From: Clostridia bacterium | GTDB taxonomy: Bacteria; Bacillota; Clostridia; Oscillospirales; Acutalibacteraceae | Reading direction: 5' to 3' | Assembly: GCA_024404065.1 (NCBI GenBank) | Contig: JAKSQR010000036.1 | Coordinates: 1-11,072 of the forward strand | Length of the DNA: 11,072 bases | Part shown: positions 1 to 6,542 of the stretch, piece after piece | How the letters are laid out: the number at the start of each line of letters is the position of its first letter | How positions within the stretch are numbered: the stretch's first letter is position 1 | Position numbers and translations under genes: made by a program | Notes under the pieces: model-generated | What the model was told of the DNA's origin: nothing | The model's input: only the letters and a program-made list of their open reading frames with translations | Database searches by the model: none

Positions 1-26
1 ATAGATTTATATGAGGAGGTGAATAC

Positions 27-1304
27 ATGAGCAACGAAAATCAAAATGTAAATCAAAATAGAATAGCAGATATCTGGCACAGAATTGTTTTGCCGGAGTT
101 GAAGCAGACATATACAGGAGTGCTTCGTGTTTTGCTCGATAAAAAAATTAAGATTTTAGATAAAGGCTTGTTTGATGTTTGGTATTTCTTCCCTGTTCTT
201 GCTCTTTTAGTATTCGGCCTCGCTGTTTATCACTCAGCAAGTTATGATATCGGAGAGCAGCTTTGCATAGCGATAGTTGGCTTTGTGGGAATGTTCTTTT
301 TGTCACAGCTTAATGTGAAGGTATTCAGGCAGCTTGCTACACTATCAATGGCAGCCGCATTCGTGCTTCTTGTAATTGTTCTTTTTAAGTCGGGCTACAA
401 TGGTACTCACAGATGGATAGACGTTGGCTTATTCAGTTTTCAGCCATCTGAGATTGCAAAAGTAACCTACATTCTTTGGCTTTCATACCTTATGGATAAA
501 TATAAGGATAAAAGAAGAAAACCATCTTCATTTTTTGTATTCTTCGGTATAGTACTTTTACTTGTTTTATTTATGCTTCTGGAGAGTCACCTTTCAGGTG
601 CTATTCTGTTTTTCTTCATAGGTTATGCCCTTATGTGGTATAATAATATGGATAAAAAGTGGTTTATAGCATTTACTGCTGCTATTGCTTTAGGGGCTGC
701 GGCGCTTGTATCCAATCCTATGGCATTTACAAAGGTTCCTGGTATCAAGGATTATCAGATGGCACGTATCGTTACATGGAAAAAGGTATTTCTTAATCAG
801 GAGCTTACCTACGACGAAAAAATAAACGATGCAAGGCAGGTTTTACAGTCACTTTACGGTATCGGCTCAGGCGGCGTTGGTGGCGTAGGCTATGGCCAAT
901 CTGCTCAGAAAATAAGCAACCTTCAGGAGCAGGGCAACGACTTTATATTTGCTGTTTTAGGCGAAGAGCTTGGTCTTATAGGTGGTCTGATAATGCTTTT
1001 CCTTTTTGGATGGCTTGTAGTAAGAGGTATTCAGATTGCATACCACGCAAATTCAAGGTTTGCAGCTCTTGTAGCCCTTGGCATAAGTACTCAGATGGCA
1101 CTTCAGGTGCTTATAAATGTAAGTGTAGCTACATCACTTCTGCCTAATACAGGCATCAGCCTTCCGTTCTTCAGCGGTGGTGGTACATCTATTGGTATTA
1201 CTCTTTTAAGTATGGGCGTAATGCTGGCAATATCCAAGGATTTAAGAAGAGATAACGAAAAACAAAAAGAAAATATAAAGGAAAAAGAAGAAAATGCTGA
1301 ATAA
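27..1304 (+). CDS. ftsW: SEDS-family peptidoglycan glycosyltransferase FtsW (or SpoVE paralogue)
   Basis: Polytopic membrane protein of 425 residues that polymerises lipid II into glycan strands with a partner class B PBP, normally at the septum. About ten hydrophobic segments lie between residues 50 and 405. SEDS landmarks are HRWIDVG with FQPSE (128-142), the GSGGVGGVGYG loop (280-290), NDFIFAVLGEELG (304-316; D305 should be the catalytic Asp of the family) and LPNTGISLPF (372-381). The ATG at 27 follows a strong GAGGAGGTG site (13-21). The stop overlaps murG by 11 nt, so the two are translationally coupled. Departures from the usual family text are GND where HTD is common and FSGGGTS where SYGGSS is common. 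The N-terminal cytoplasmic stretch is about 50 residues and the C-terminal tail is highly charged. SEDS membership is certain; FtsW rather than SpoVE or RodA rests on the murG/ftsQ/ftsZ neighbourhood, and spoVE is also next to murG in Bacillus. Confidence 0.93.
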   Translation: MSNENQNVNQNRIADIWHRIVLPELKQTYTGVLRVLLDKKIKILDKGLFDVWYFFPVLALLVFGLAVYHSASYDIGEQLCIAIVGFVGMFFLSQLNVKVFRQLATLSMAAAFVLLVIVLFKSGYNGTHRWIDVGLFSFQPSEIAKVTYILWLSYLMDKYKDKRRKPSSFFVFFGIVLLLVLFMLLESHLSGAILFFFIGYALMWYNNMDKKWFIAFTAAIALGAAALVSNPMAFTKVPGIKDYQMARIVTWKKVFLNQELTYDEKINDARQVLQSLYGIGSGGVGGVGYGQSAQKISNLQEQGNDFIFAVLGEELGLIGGLIMLFLFGWLVVRGIQIAYHANSRFAALVALGISTQMALQVLINVSVATSLLPNTGISLPFFSGGGTSIGITLLSMGVMLAISKDLRRDNEKQKENIKEKEENAE

Positions 1305-2418
1305 TAAGAAAATTTTAATTGCTGCAGGTGGCACAGGCGGTCACATCAATCCTGCTCTTGGTACAGCAGGTTATATCAAAGAGAAAAATCCTGATGCTCA
1401 GATTGTGTTTGTAGGCACAGCTGAAAAGATGGAATCCAAGCTTGTTCCTCAGGCAGGCTATGAGCTGAGAACAATTAAAATTCAGGGCTTTTATCGTCAT
1501 TTCACATGGAGTGATATTAAGCATAACATCAAAACATTATGGCTTCTTTTAAGGTCTTCCTCAGCAGTTAAGAAAATTCTTAAAGACTATAAGCCTGATC
1601 TGGTAATTGGTTTTGGTGGCTATGTAAGTGGCCCCGTACTCAGAATGGCTGCAAAAATGGGTATACCCACAGCAATTCACGAGCAGAATGCTTTCCCCGG
1701 TGTTACAAATAAGGCTCTTGCAAAGCAGGTAGACAGAGTTATGCTTACAAGCGAAAAAGCAGAGCAGTATATGGAGCCTAAAAATCCCTGCGTAGTTACA
1801 GGTCTTCCTGTAAGAGGTGATTTACTTAAGGCAGACCCCACAATTGCTCAGCAGGAATATAATCCTGAAAATAAGCCTCTTATTCTTTCAATGGGTGGCT
1901 CTCTTGGTGCAAAGCCTGTTAATGATGCAATGCTTGGCCTTATCCTTAATAAATATAAAGATAATGACTGTGTATTCCTTCATGCTACTGGTAAAAACGG
2001 CACAGATTTCTCACAGAGGCTGGCTGAAAATGGCTTCGTAGCAGAAGAAAATAAGCACGTAAATATATGTGAATATCTTGATATTCCAAAGTGCCTTCCC
2101 GCTGCAGATATAGTAATCTGCCGCTCAGGTGCAAGCACACTCAGTGAGCTTCAGGCAATGGGCAAGGCTTCAATCCTTATTCCTTCACCTTATGTTGCAG
2201 AAAATCATCAGTATCATAATGCTATGGCACTTGTAAATAATAACGCAGCACTTATACTTGAAGAAAAAGACCTTACCCCCGAAAAGCTTACAGAGATGGT
2301 AAATGACCTTCTTGCAAATAAAGAAAAAATAGCTGCTATGAGCAAAAATGCCAAAGAAATGGCAGTGCTTGACGCAACTGAAAGAATTTATAATACCCTT
2401 TGCGAAATCGTTAAATAA
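1294..2418 (+). CDS. murG: UDP-GlcNAc:lipid I N-acetylglucosaminyltransferase MurG
   Basis: Membrane-associated GT-B (GT28) enzyme that adds GlcNAc from UDP-GlcNAc to lipid I, making lipid II on the inner face of the membrane. The 374 residues match the normal family length. Visible motifs are the N-terminal glycine loop GGTGGH (12-17), HEQNAFPG (129-136), the second glycine loop GGSLGA (201-206), the donor-site run RSGASTLSEL (277-286, with the conserved Glu at 285) and ENHQ (303-306). The start lies inside the 3' end of ftsW, with an AAAGGA site about 12 nt upstream (1277-1282). ftsQ follows after 13 nt, so ftsW-murG-ftsQ look like one transcript. In Bacillus murB sits between murG and divIB; here it does not. 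Confidence 0.97.
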   Translation: MLNNKKILIAAGGTGGHINPALGTAGYIKEKNPDAQIVFVGTAEKMESKLVPQAGYELRTIKIQGFYRHFTWSDIKHNIKTLWLLLRSSSAVKKILKDYKPDLVIGFGGYVSGPVLRMAAKMGIPTAIHEQNAFPGVTNKALAKQVDRVMLTSEKAEQYMEPKNPCVVTGLPVRGDLLKADPTIAQQEYNPENKPLILSMGGSLGAKPVNDAMLGLILNKYKDNDCVFLHATGKNGTDFSQRLAENGFVAEENKHVNICEYLDIPKCLPAADIVICRSGASTLSELQAMGKASILIPSPYVAENHQYHNAMALVNNNAALILEEKDLTPEKLTEMVNDLLANKEKIAAMSKNAKEMAVLDATERIYNTLCEIVK

Positions 2419-2431
2419 TTGAGGGAAATGA

Positions 2432-3391
2432 ATGGCTAAGCTGGAATTCACCAACAAGGCACCTGACGAAGAAGAGCAGGTAACCGAAAAGAAAAAAGTG
2501 AATAAAAGAAAATTACTTGTTAAGGCTGGAGCTGGAGTATTGATAGCTGCGGTTGTGTTACTTGTTGTATTTTTTACTTTTTTCAGGGTGAAAACTATTA
2601 AAGTAAAAGGCGGAAGCCGTTATGAAGACCATAAGATAATTGCTGAATCCAAAATTCGTCTTGGCAAGAATATATGCTTCCTGAAGTTAGATGGAGCCGC
2701 TGAAAATATAGAAAGCAATCTTCCATACTGCACAGATGTAACATTTAAGAAAAAATTTCCATCAACAATAGAAATTCATGTTTCTGATGCAGAAGCTAAA
2801 TATTCAGTAATCCTTGATAAAAATCTTTTTGGCGTTACTGATGGCAATATGAAGCTGCTTGAAATCACGTCAGAGTACTATACTGATACAATTCTTGTAA
2901 TAGGTCACAGTATAGGCACAGCCTTTAACCCTGGTCAGACTCTTCAGTTCAGCGAGGATGCAGGGGAGGATAAGATAAGAATCGGTCTCTCAGATGTATC
3001 ACAGGCGGTTAAAGAAACTGAAGCAACCGGTATAGAGGCAATAAACATAGAGGACCCCGATAATATCTACCTGATTTATGAGGACAGAATTATCATAAAA
3101 GTTGGCTCTACAAATGATATACTTAAAAAGATAACCCTTGCTCAGAAGGCTCTTGATGAAGAAAACAAGCTTTCCTCATCTCAGTATGGTGAGCTTGATG
3201 TAAAAGAGATTAAAAAGGCAATTTTCTGCCCCAAGGACCATAAGGATATGGCAGAGCTTATAGATTATGATGAGTCCCTGAAGCCTGCAGAAGAGCAGGT
3301 AACCATAGAAGGGGAAGAAACATCTGAGGGTGAGGACGTTGAAAGTAATGAAAACTCAGATGAAAATGATTACGACGAAGACGACGAATAA
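2432..3391 (+). CDS. ftsQ: Cell-division protein FtsQ/DivIB (POTRA domain)
   Basis: Bitopic division protein that in other bacteria forms a complex with FtsL/DivIC and FtsB and controls septal synthesis by FtsW and its PBP. A basic cytoplasmic stretch with KKKVNKRK (residues 20-27) precedes one membrane helix (about 28-51). A FtsQ-type POTRA domain follows (53-118; starts VKTIKVKGG, ends with the FPSTIEIHV strand), then the beta domain to about 270. The last 40 or so residues are strongly acidic (EEQ, EGEE, DENDYDEDDE) and probably disordered. GAGGG (2421-2425) stands 6 nt before the ATG, and the murG stop is 13 nt upstream. The family is poorly conserved; the call rests on the TM-plus-POTRA layout, the length and the position between murG and ftsZ. 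Confidence 0.9.
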   Translation: MAKLEFTNKAPDEEEQVTEKKKVNKRKLLVKAGAGVLIAAVVLLVVFFTFFRVKTIKVKGGSRYEDHKIIAESKIRLGKNICFLKLDGAAENIESNLPYCTDVTFKKKFPSTIEIHVSDAEAKYSVILDKNLFGVTDGNMKLLEITSEYYTDTILVIGHSIGTAFNPGQTLQFSEDAGEDKIRIGLSDVSQAVKETEATGIEAINIEDPDNIYLIYEDRIIIKVGSTNDILKKITLAQKALDEENKLSSSQYGELDVKEIKKAIFCPKDHKDMAELIDYDESLKPAEEQVTIEGEETSEGEDVESNENSDENDYDEDDE

Positions 3392-3443
3392 TCCGATAAG
3401 CTTAAGAATTACAATATATAGAAATTAAATAATAAAATAGTAC

Positions 3444-3472
3444 TTGTAAAATCAAAATATATATGTTATATT
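3444..3472 (+). promoter_or_regulatory. Probable ftsZ promoter (extended -10)
   Basis: TTGTAA (3444-3449), a 17-nt spacer, then TATATT (3467-3472) preceded by TG one base away (TGT-TATATT), the extended -10 form. It lies in the 134-bp AT-rich gap between ftsQ and ftsZ. A second possible -10, TATAAT at 3482-3487, has no good -35. No terminator is visible after ftsQ, so read-through into ftsZ is also likely. Confidence 0.6.
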
Positions 3473-3513
3473 TATCAAGTATATAATTGGTTAATAGTAT
3501 ATTTACAAATATT

Positions 3514-3518
3514 GGAGG
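3514..3518 (+). promoter_or_regulatory. Ribosome binding site fixing the ftsZ start
   Basis: GGAGG lies 7 nt before the ATG at 3526. An in-frame TTG at 3487 would add 13 residues, but they would be encoded through this site and are absent from FtsZ proteins in general, so the ATG is preferred. Confidence 0.9.
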
Positions 3519-3525
3519 ATATATC

Positions 3526-4737
3526 ATGGCATTTGAAATTGATAATGATTTTGAAAGCGCTGTTCAGATTAAGGTTATCGGTGTAGGCGGTGGCGGCGGA
3601 AACGCTGTTAACAGAATGATCGATGAAGGCATTCAGGGCGCAGAGTTTATAGCAGTTAATACTGACAAGCAGGTTCTTGTTCAGTCTAAGGCAACACATA
3701 AGATTCAGATTGGTGAAAAATCAACTCGTGGCCAGGGCGCAGGCGGTAAGCCTGAGGTTGGTGCAAGAGCAGCAGAAGAGAGTGCAGAAGCTATCTCCAA
3801 CGCTATCAATGGTACAGATATGGTATTTGTTACAACCGGTATGGGCGGCGGCACAGGTACAGGTGCAGCTCCCGTTATTGCTGGTATTGCCAAGGAGCTT
3901 GGCTGCCTTACAATCGGTGTAGTTACAAAGCCTTTCGCATTTGAAGGCAACAGAAAGATGAAAGAGGCAATGGCAGGTATCGAAAAGCTTGCAAAGAACG
4001 TTGACTCTCTTGTAGTTATTCCCAACCAGAAGCTTCTCTCAGGCAACAGCAAGGTATCTCAGCTTAAGGATGCTTTTGCAAAGGCTGATGACGTTCTTCT
4101 TCAGGGCGTTAAGAGCATTTCAGAGCTCATTACTGTTCCCGGTTTCATCAACCTTGACTTTGCTGACGTTACAAGCGTTATGAAGGATGCAGGCTATGCT
4201 CACATGGGCGTTGGTCGTGCAAAGGGTAACGATAAGGCTGAAATCGCAGCACAGGAAGCTATTTCCAGTCCTCTCCTTGAAACATCTATCGCAGGTGCAA
4301 AGGGTGTTATTATCTCCTTCACAGCATCTGAGGATATCGATATTGAAGAAATTGAAAGAGCAGCAGAGCTTATCACAGCTTCAGCTCACGAAGATGCAAA
4401 TATCACATGGGGTATTGCATTTGACCCATCACTTGATGATGAGCTTGTTATCACAGTTATCGCAACAGGCTTTGATTCAGTTGAATCCACTTCAACAGTA
4501 AAGGCAGCTCCTGCAAACCCTTTCTACGCAGCATCTAAGGCAACTGCTCCTGCAGCACCTGTTGCTCCCGCAGCTACTACAGATGCTCCCAGCATTCCTA
4601 AGTTTGAGGATATCTCATCAAACGCAAAGCCTGCAGAGCCCTCAATTCCTAAGGCAGAGGAGCCCAAAAAGGCAGAAGGTTCATTCGGTGATGACGATTT
4701 TTACCTTATGGTAAGCGATATTCTTGATAAGAAATAA
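3526..4737 (+). CDS. ftsZ: Cell-division GTPase FtsZ
   Basis: Tubulin-like GTPase that polymerises into the Z ring on the inside of the membrane and recruits the division machinery. The protein is 403 residues from the ATG at 3526. It has the nucleotide loop GVGGGGGNAVNRM (19-31), the tubulin signature GGGTGTGAAP (107-116) and the T7 loop NLDFADVTSVM (209-219), with D211 and D214 positioned to complete the active site of the neighbouring subunit. An Ala/Pro-rich linker starts near 325. The tail is unusual: instead of a terminal DIPxFL-type peptide followed by basic residues, there are two short SIPK motifs (356-359 and 373-376) and an acidic, hydrophobic end (GSFGDDDFYLMVSDILDKK). No ftsA is adjacent. 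A dedicated promoter and a terminator flank the gene. Confidence 0.98.
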   Translation: MAFEIDNDFESAVQIKVIGVGGGGGNAVNRMIDEGIQGAEFIAVNTDKQVLVQSKATHKIQIGEKSTRGQGAGGKPEVGARAAEESAEAISNAINGTDMVFVTTGMGGGTGTGAAPVIAGIAKELGCLTIGVVTKPFAFEGNRKMKEAMAGIEKLAKNVDSLVVIPNQKLLSGNSKVSQLKDAFAKADDVLLQGVKSISELITVPGFINLDFADVTSVMKDAGYAHMGVGRAKGNDKAEIAAQEAISSPLLETSIAGAKGVIISFTASEDIDIEEIERAAELITASAHEDANITWGIAFDPSLDDELVITVIATGFDSVESTSTVKAAPANPFYAASKATAPAAPVAPAATTDAPSIPKFEDISSNAKPAEPSIPKAEEPKKAEGSFGDDDFYLMVSDILDKK

Positions 4738-4747
4738 TAAGATTTAT

Positions 4748-4779
4748 GAGGCATCGGTTTATCCGATGCTTCTTTTTTT
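4748..4779 (+). terminator. Intrinsic terminator after ftsZ
   Basis: A 10-bp stem (GAGGCATCGG with CCGATGCTTC, one G-T pair) around a TTTAT loop, followed by seven T. It starts 11 nt after the ftsZ stop and closes the division cluster. Confidence 0.93.
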
Positions 4780-4789
4780 ATTTAATCTA

Positions 4790-4818
4790 TTGACAAATAA
4801 GTATTTTTACTATATAAT
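4790..4818 (+). promoter_or_regulatory. Consensus promoter of the tRNA pair
   Basis: TTGACA (4790-4795), exactly 17 nt, then TATAAT (4813-4818), both perfect matches to the housekeeping sigma-A consensus. It starts transcription about 25-30 nt before tRNA-His. Confidence 0.92.
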
Positions 4819-4852
4819 CTATAAACGCCGTGAGATTTGCGGCTATGATTAT

Positions 4853-4930
4853 GGTGGTTATAGCTCAGCTGGTTAGAGTGCCAGGTTGTGGCCCTGGAGG
4901 TCGAGGGTTCGAATCCCTCTAATCACCCCA
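4853..4930 (+). tRNA. tRNA-His (GUG)
   Basis: Complete cloverleaf with encoded CCA. The acceptor GTGGTTA pairs with TAATCAC (one G-T). The anticodon stem CCAGG/CCTGG carries loop TTGTGGC, anticodon GTG at 4888-4890. The T arm is GAGGG TTCGAAT CCCTC. The extra G at 4853 opposite C73 (4927) is the G-1:C73 identity pair of tRNA-His. Confidence 0.97.
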
Positions 4931-4941
4931 TTAAAATCAGT

Positions 4942-4972
4942 TGCGCAAAGCTACAACGCTTTGCGCATTTTT
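4942..4972 (+). terminator. Terminator-like hairpin between the two tRNA genes
   Basis: TGCGCAAAGC pairs perfectly over 10 bp with GCTTTGCGCA around a 6-nt loop, followed by TTTTT. It looks like a real intrinsic terminator, yet tRNA-Gln starts 14 nt further on with no promoter in between. It may be a partial terminator or an RNA-processing hairpin. Confidence 0.75.
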
Positions 4973-4985
4973 CATAACAGTATAT

Positions 4986-5060
4986 TGGGGCGTCGCCAAG
5001 GGGTAAGGCACGGGACTTTGACTCCCGGATCCGCTGGTTCAAATCCAGCCGTCCCAGCCA
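4986..5060 (+). tRNA. tRNA-Gln (UUG)
   Basis: Complete cloverleaf with encoded CCA. TGGGGCG pairs with CGTCCCA. The anticodon stem CGGGA/TCCCG carries loop CTTTGAC, anticodon TTG at 5018-5020. The T arm is GCTGG TTCAAAT CCAGC and the discriminator is G. The weak first pair and G73 fit glutamine identity. Confidence 0.96.
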
Positions 5061-5062
5061 TG

Positions 5063-5098
5063 AATCACCAGCTCATCTGAGTTGGTGATTTGTATTTA
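5063..5098 (+). terminator. Terminator after tRNA-Gln
   Basis: AATCACCAGCTC pairs over 12 bp (one wobble) with GAGTTGGTGATT around an ATCT loop, 2 nt after the tRNA CCA. The following TGTATTTATA is only moderately T-rich, so it may act more as a 3' processing or stability hairpin than as a tight terminator. Confidence 0.75.
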
Positions 5099-5102
5099 TA
5101 TC

Positions 5103-5131
5103 TTGACACATATTGTGATGTAATATATAAT
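5103..5131 (+). promoter_or_regulatory. Consensus promoter of the antiporter gene
   Basis: TTGACA (5103-5108), 17 nt, then TATAAT (5126-5131), a perfect sigma-A promoter. Expected start is near 5138, which leaves a leader of about 115 nt before the ATG. Confidence 0.92.
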
Positions 5132-5137
5132 ATTAAA

Positions 5138-5242
5138 CAGGGAATGAATGTCTCCCTGAGGTTTCAATAGATAAACTCAAACTGCTTTATGCTGATGACT
5201 TCTGTGATTACTACGCAGAAATTGTCGGCATTTTTATTTTTC
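5138..5242 (+). promoter_or_regulatory. Candidate attenuator/riboswitch leader of the antiporter gene
   Basis: The expected RNA begins with a small hairpin, CAGGGA/TCCCTG (5138-5143 with 5153-5158). About 30 nt later comes a long stem: 5189-5206 pairs with 5214-5231 around a 7-nt loop, with several G-U pairs and one C-A mismatch. The run TTTTTATTTTT (5231-5241) follows directly and then the AGGAGGA ribosome site. A terminator-like hairpin just before the ribosome site of a strongly promoted gene is the usual layout of a transcription attenuator. The first 50 nt would then be the sensing part. GGTTTC (5160-5165) could pair with GAAATT (5218-5223) and break the terminator stem. I do not recognise the family with certainty; a metal-ion riboswitch is an inference from the downstream antiporter. 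Confidence 0.6.
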
Positions 5243-5252
5243 AGGAGGATTT

Positions 5253-6449
5253 ATGCTTACATCACTTGCAATTTTATTTCTCTGTGGCTTTTCGGTTGCA
5301 GAAATATTTCGCAGATTAAAACTGCCGAGAGTTGTCGGAATGTTGCTATCAGGCATTATTCTTGGCCCATTTGTCCTTGATTTACTTGACCCTACCTTGC
5401 TTGGCATATCTGCAGAGCTTCGCAAAATAGCGCTTATAATTATACTTATCAAAGCTGGATTATCATTAGATATTAAAGACCTTAAAAAGGTAGGCAGACC
5501 GGCTGTTTTGTTATCCTTTTTACCTGCTGTTTTTGAAATAATAGCTTGCGTGATTTTCGCTCCCATATTTCTTGAAGTATCAAGGACAGAGGCTGCACTT
5601 ATAGGTGCTGTGCTTGGTGCAGTATCTCCTGCAGTAGTTGTGCCAAAAATGGTACAGCTTATGGATAATAAAATAGGAACAGATAAGGCTATACCACAGT
5701 TAATTTTGGCAGGCGCATCTCTTGATGACGTATTTGTAATTGTGCTGTTTACAGCATTTCTTGGCATGGTACAGGGTAATGGCATAAGCGCAATTCAGTT
5801 TGCTGATATTCCTGTTTCTATAATTCTTGGTACACTTGCAGGTGTATTATGTGGATTTTTAATATACTTTATTTACAGACTTTCTGATAAGCTTGGTAAC
5901 GGTATCAGAAATACTGTGCTTGTTATTGTAATTTTATCTTTTGGCTTTCTTCTTAATACTCTGGAGGCTGCTACCGAAAAATATGTTGCAATATCCGGTA
6001 TGCTTGCGGTTATAAGCATGGCTTTAATCATCAAGATAAAAATTGATGATATCAGGGTTAAAAAACTTGCTGAAAGCTACGGAAATATATGGATAGCAGC
6101 AGAGGTTATTCTCTTTGTGCTTATCGGTGCAGCAGTTAATATCAAATACACCTTCGGGGCAGGGGGTAAGGCTCTTGTACTCATACTTACAGTACTTATA
6201 TTCAGGTCTGCAGGCGTTGTTATTTCCTTAATTGGTACTGAGCTGAATTTTAAGGAAAGACTGTTTTGCGTAATTGCTTATCTTCCCAAAGCGACTGTAC
6301 AGGCTGCCATAGGAGGTGTGCCTTTGGCACTTGGTCTTGATTGTGGTGAAATTGTGCTTTCAGTTGCTGTGCTGTCCATTTTAATTACTGCTCCCCTTGG
6401 TGCAATCGGTATGGATTTAACTGACAAAAAATTATTAAATAAATGCTGA
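5253..6449 (+). CDS. Cation:proton antiporter (CPA/Kef-NhaP superfamily)
   Basis: Membrane protein of 398 residues with about 11-13 hydrophobic helices across its whole length, expected to exchange Na+ or K+ for protons. Family marks are the N-terminal LPRVVGMLLSGIILGP (24-39), SPAVVVP in the fourth-helix region (125-131), the ion-site acidic pair GASLDDVF (154-161, D158-D159) and LPKATVQAA (344-352, K346). A DD pair plus a helix-10-region lysine is the arrangement linked to electrogenic exchange in CPA2 proteins, but the ion cannot be read from sequence. It ends soon after the last helix: no RCK/TrkA-N or TrkA-C domain, so control may sit at the RNA leader. AGGAGGA (5243-5249) precedes the ATG. 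The WYL gene downstream has its own promoter. Confidence 0.88.
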   Translation: MLTSLAILFLCGFSVAEIFRRLKLPRVVGMLLSGIILGPFVLDLLDPTLLGISAELRKIALIIILIKAGLSLDIKDLKKVGRPAVLLSFLPAVFEIIACVIFAPIFLEVSRTEAALIGAVLGAVSPAVVVPKMVQLMDNKIGTDKAIPQLILAGASLDDVFVIVLFTAFLGMVQGNGISAIQFADIPVSIILGTLAGVLCGFLIYFIYRLSDKLGNGIRNTVLVIVILSFGFLLNTLEAATEKYVAISGMLAVISMALIIKIKIDDIRVKKLAESYGNIWIAAEVILFVLIGAAVNIKYTFGAGGKALVLILTVLIFRSAGVVISLIGTELNFKERLFCVIAYLPKATVQAAIGGVPLALGLDCGEIVLSVAVLSILITAPLGAIGMDLTDKKLLNKC

Positions 6450-6477
6450 AAATTCTTATATAAATCAAGGCTTCTTA

Positions 6478-6507
6478 TTGACATTATATGAAGCGATAGG
6501 ATATAAT
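6478..6507 (+). promoter_or_regulatory. Promoter of the WYL regulator gene
   Basis: TTGACA (6478-6483), an 18-nt spacer, then TATAAT (6502-6507). It lies in the 93-nt gap after the antiporter, where no terminator is seen. Confidence 0.85.
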
Positions 6508-6510
6508 GAT

Positions 6511-6529
6511 AGTACAATAAACAGTACAA
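6511..6529 (+). repeat. AGTACAA direct repeat, possible operator
   Basis: AGTACAA occurs at 6511-6517 and 6523-6529, 12 nt apart start to start, between the -10 and the start codon and touching the ribosome site. Each copy contains the palindrome GTAC. The position suits autoregulation by the encoded regulator; this is inference. Confidence 0.4.
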
Positions 6530-6533
6530 GGAG
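6528..6533 (+). promoter_or_regulatory. Ribosome binding site fixing the WYL gene start
   Basis: AAGGAG ends directly against an in-frame ATG at 6534, too close to serve it, and stands 9 nt before the ATG at 6543, a normal distance. The later ATG is therefore the likely start. Confidence 0.8.
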
Positions 6534-6542
6534 ATGCAGTTT

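Noticed and set aside
3487..3525. TTG start giving ftsZ 13 extra residues
   Set aside because: The extra residues would be read through the GGAGG site that serves the ATG at 3526.
3705..4052. Minus-strand open frame of 115 residues inside ftsZ
   Set aside because: Antisense shadow of the conserved FtsZ GTPase domain; no ribosome site.
4886..5080. 64-residue open frame across the tRNA region
   Set aside because: It runs straight through both tRNA genes and the hairpin between them and has no ribosome site.
5189..5380. 63-residue open frame, possible leader peptide before the antiporter
   Set aside because: It starts inside the terminator-like stem without a ribosome site and overlaps the antiporter by over 120 nt in another frame.
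5234..5785. Minus-strand open frame of 183 residues inside the antiporter gene
   Set aside because: Antisense shadow of a well-supported membrane protein; low-complexity Ser/Ile/Thr translation and no ribosome site.
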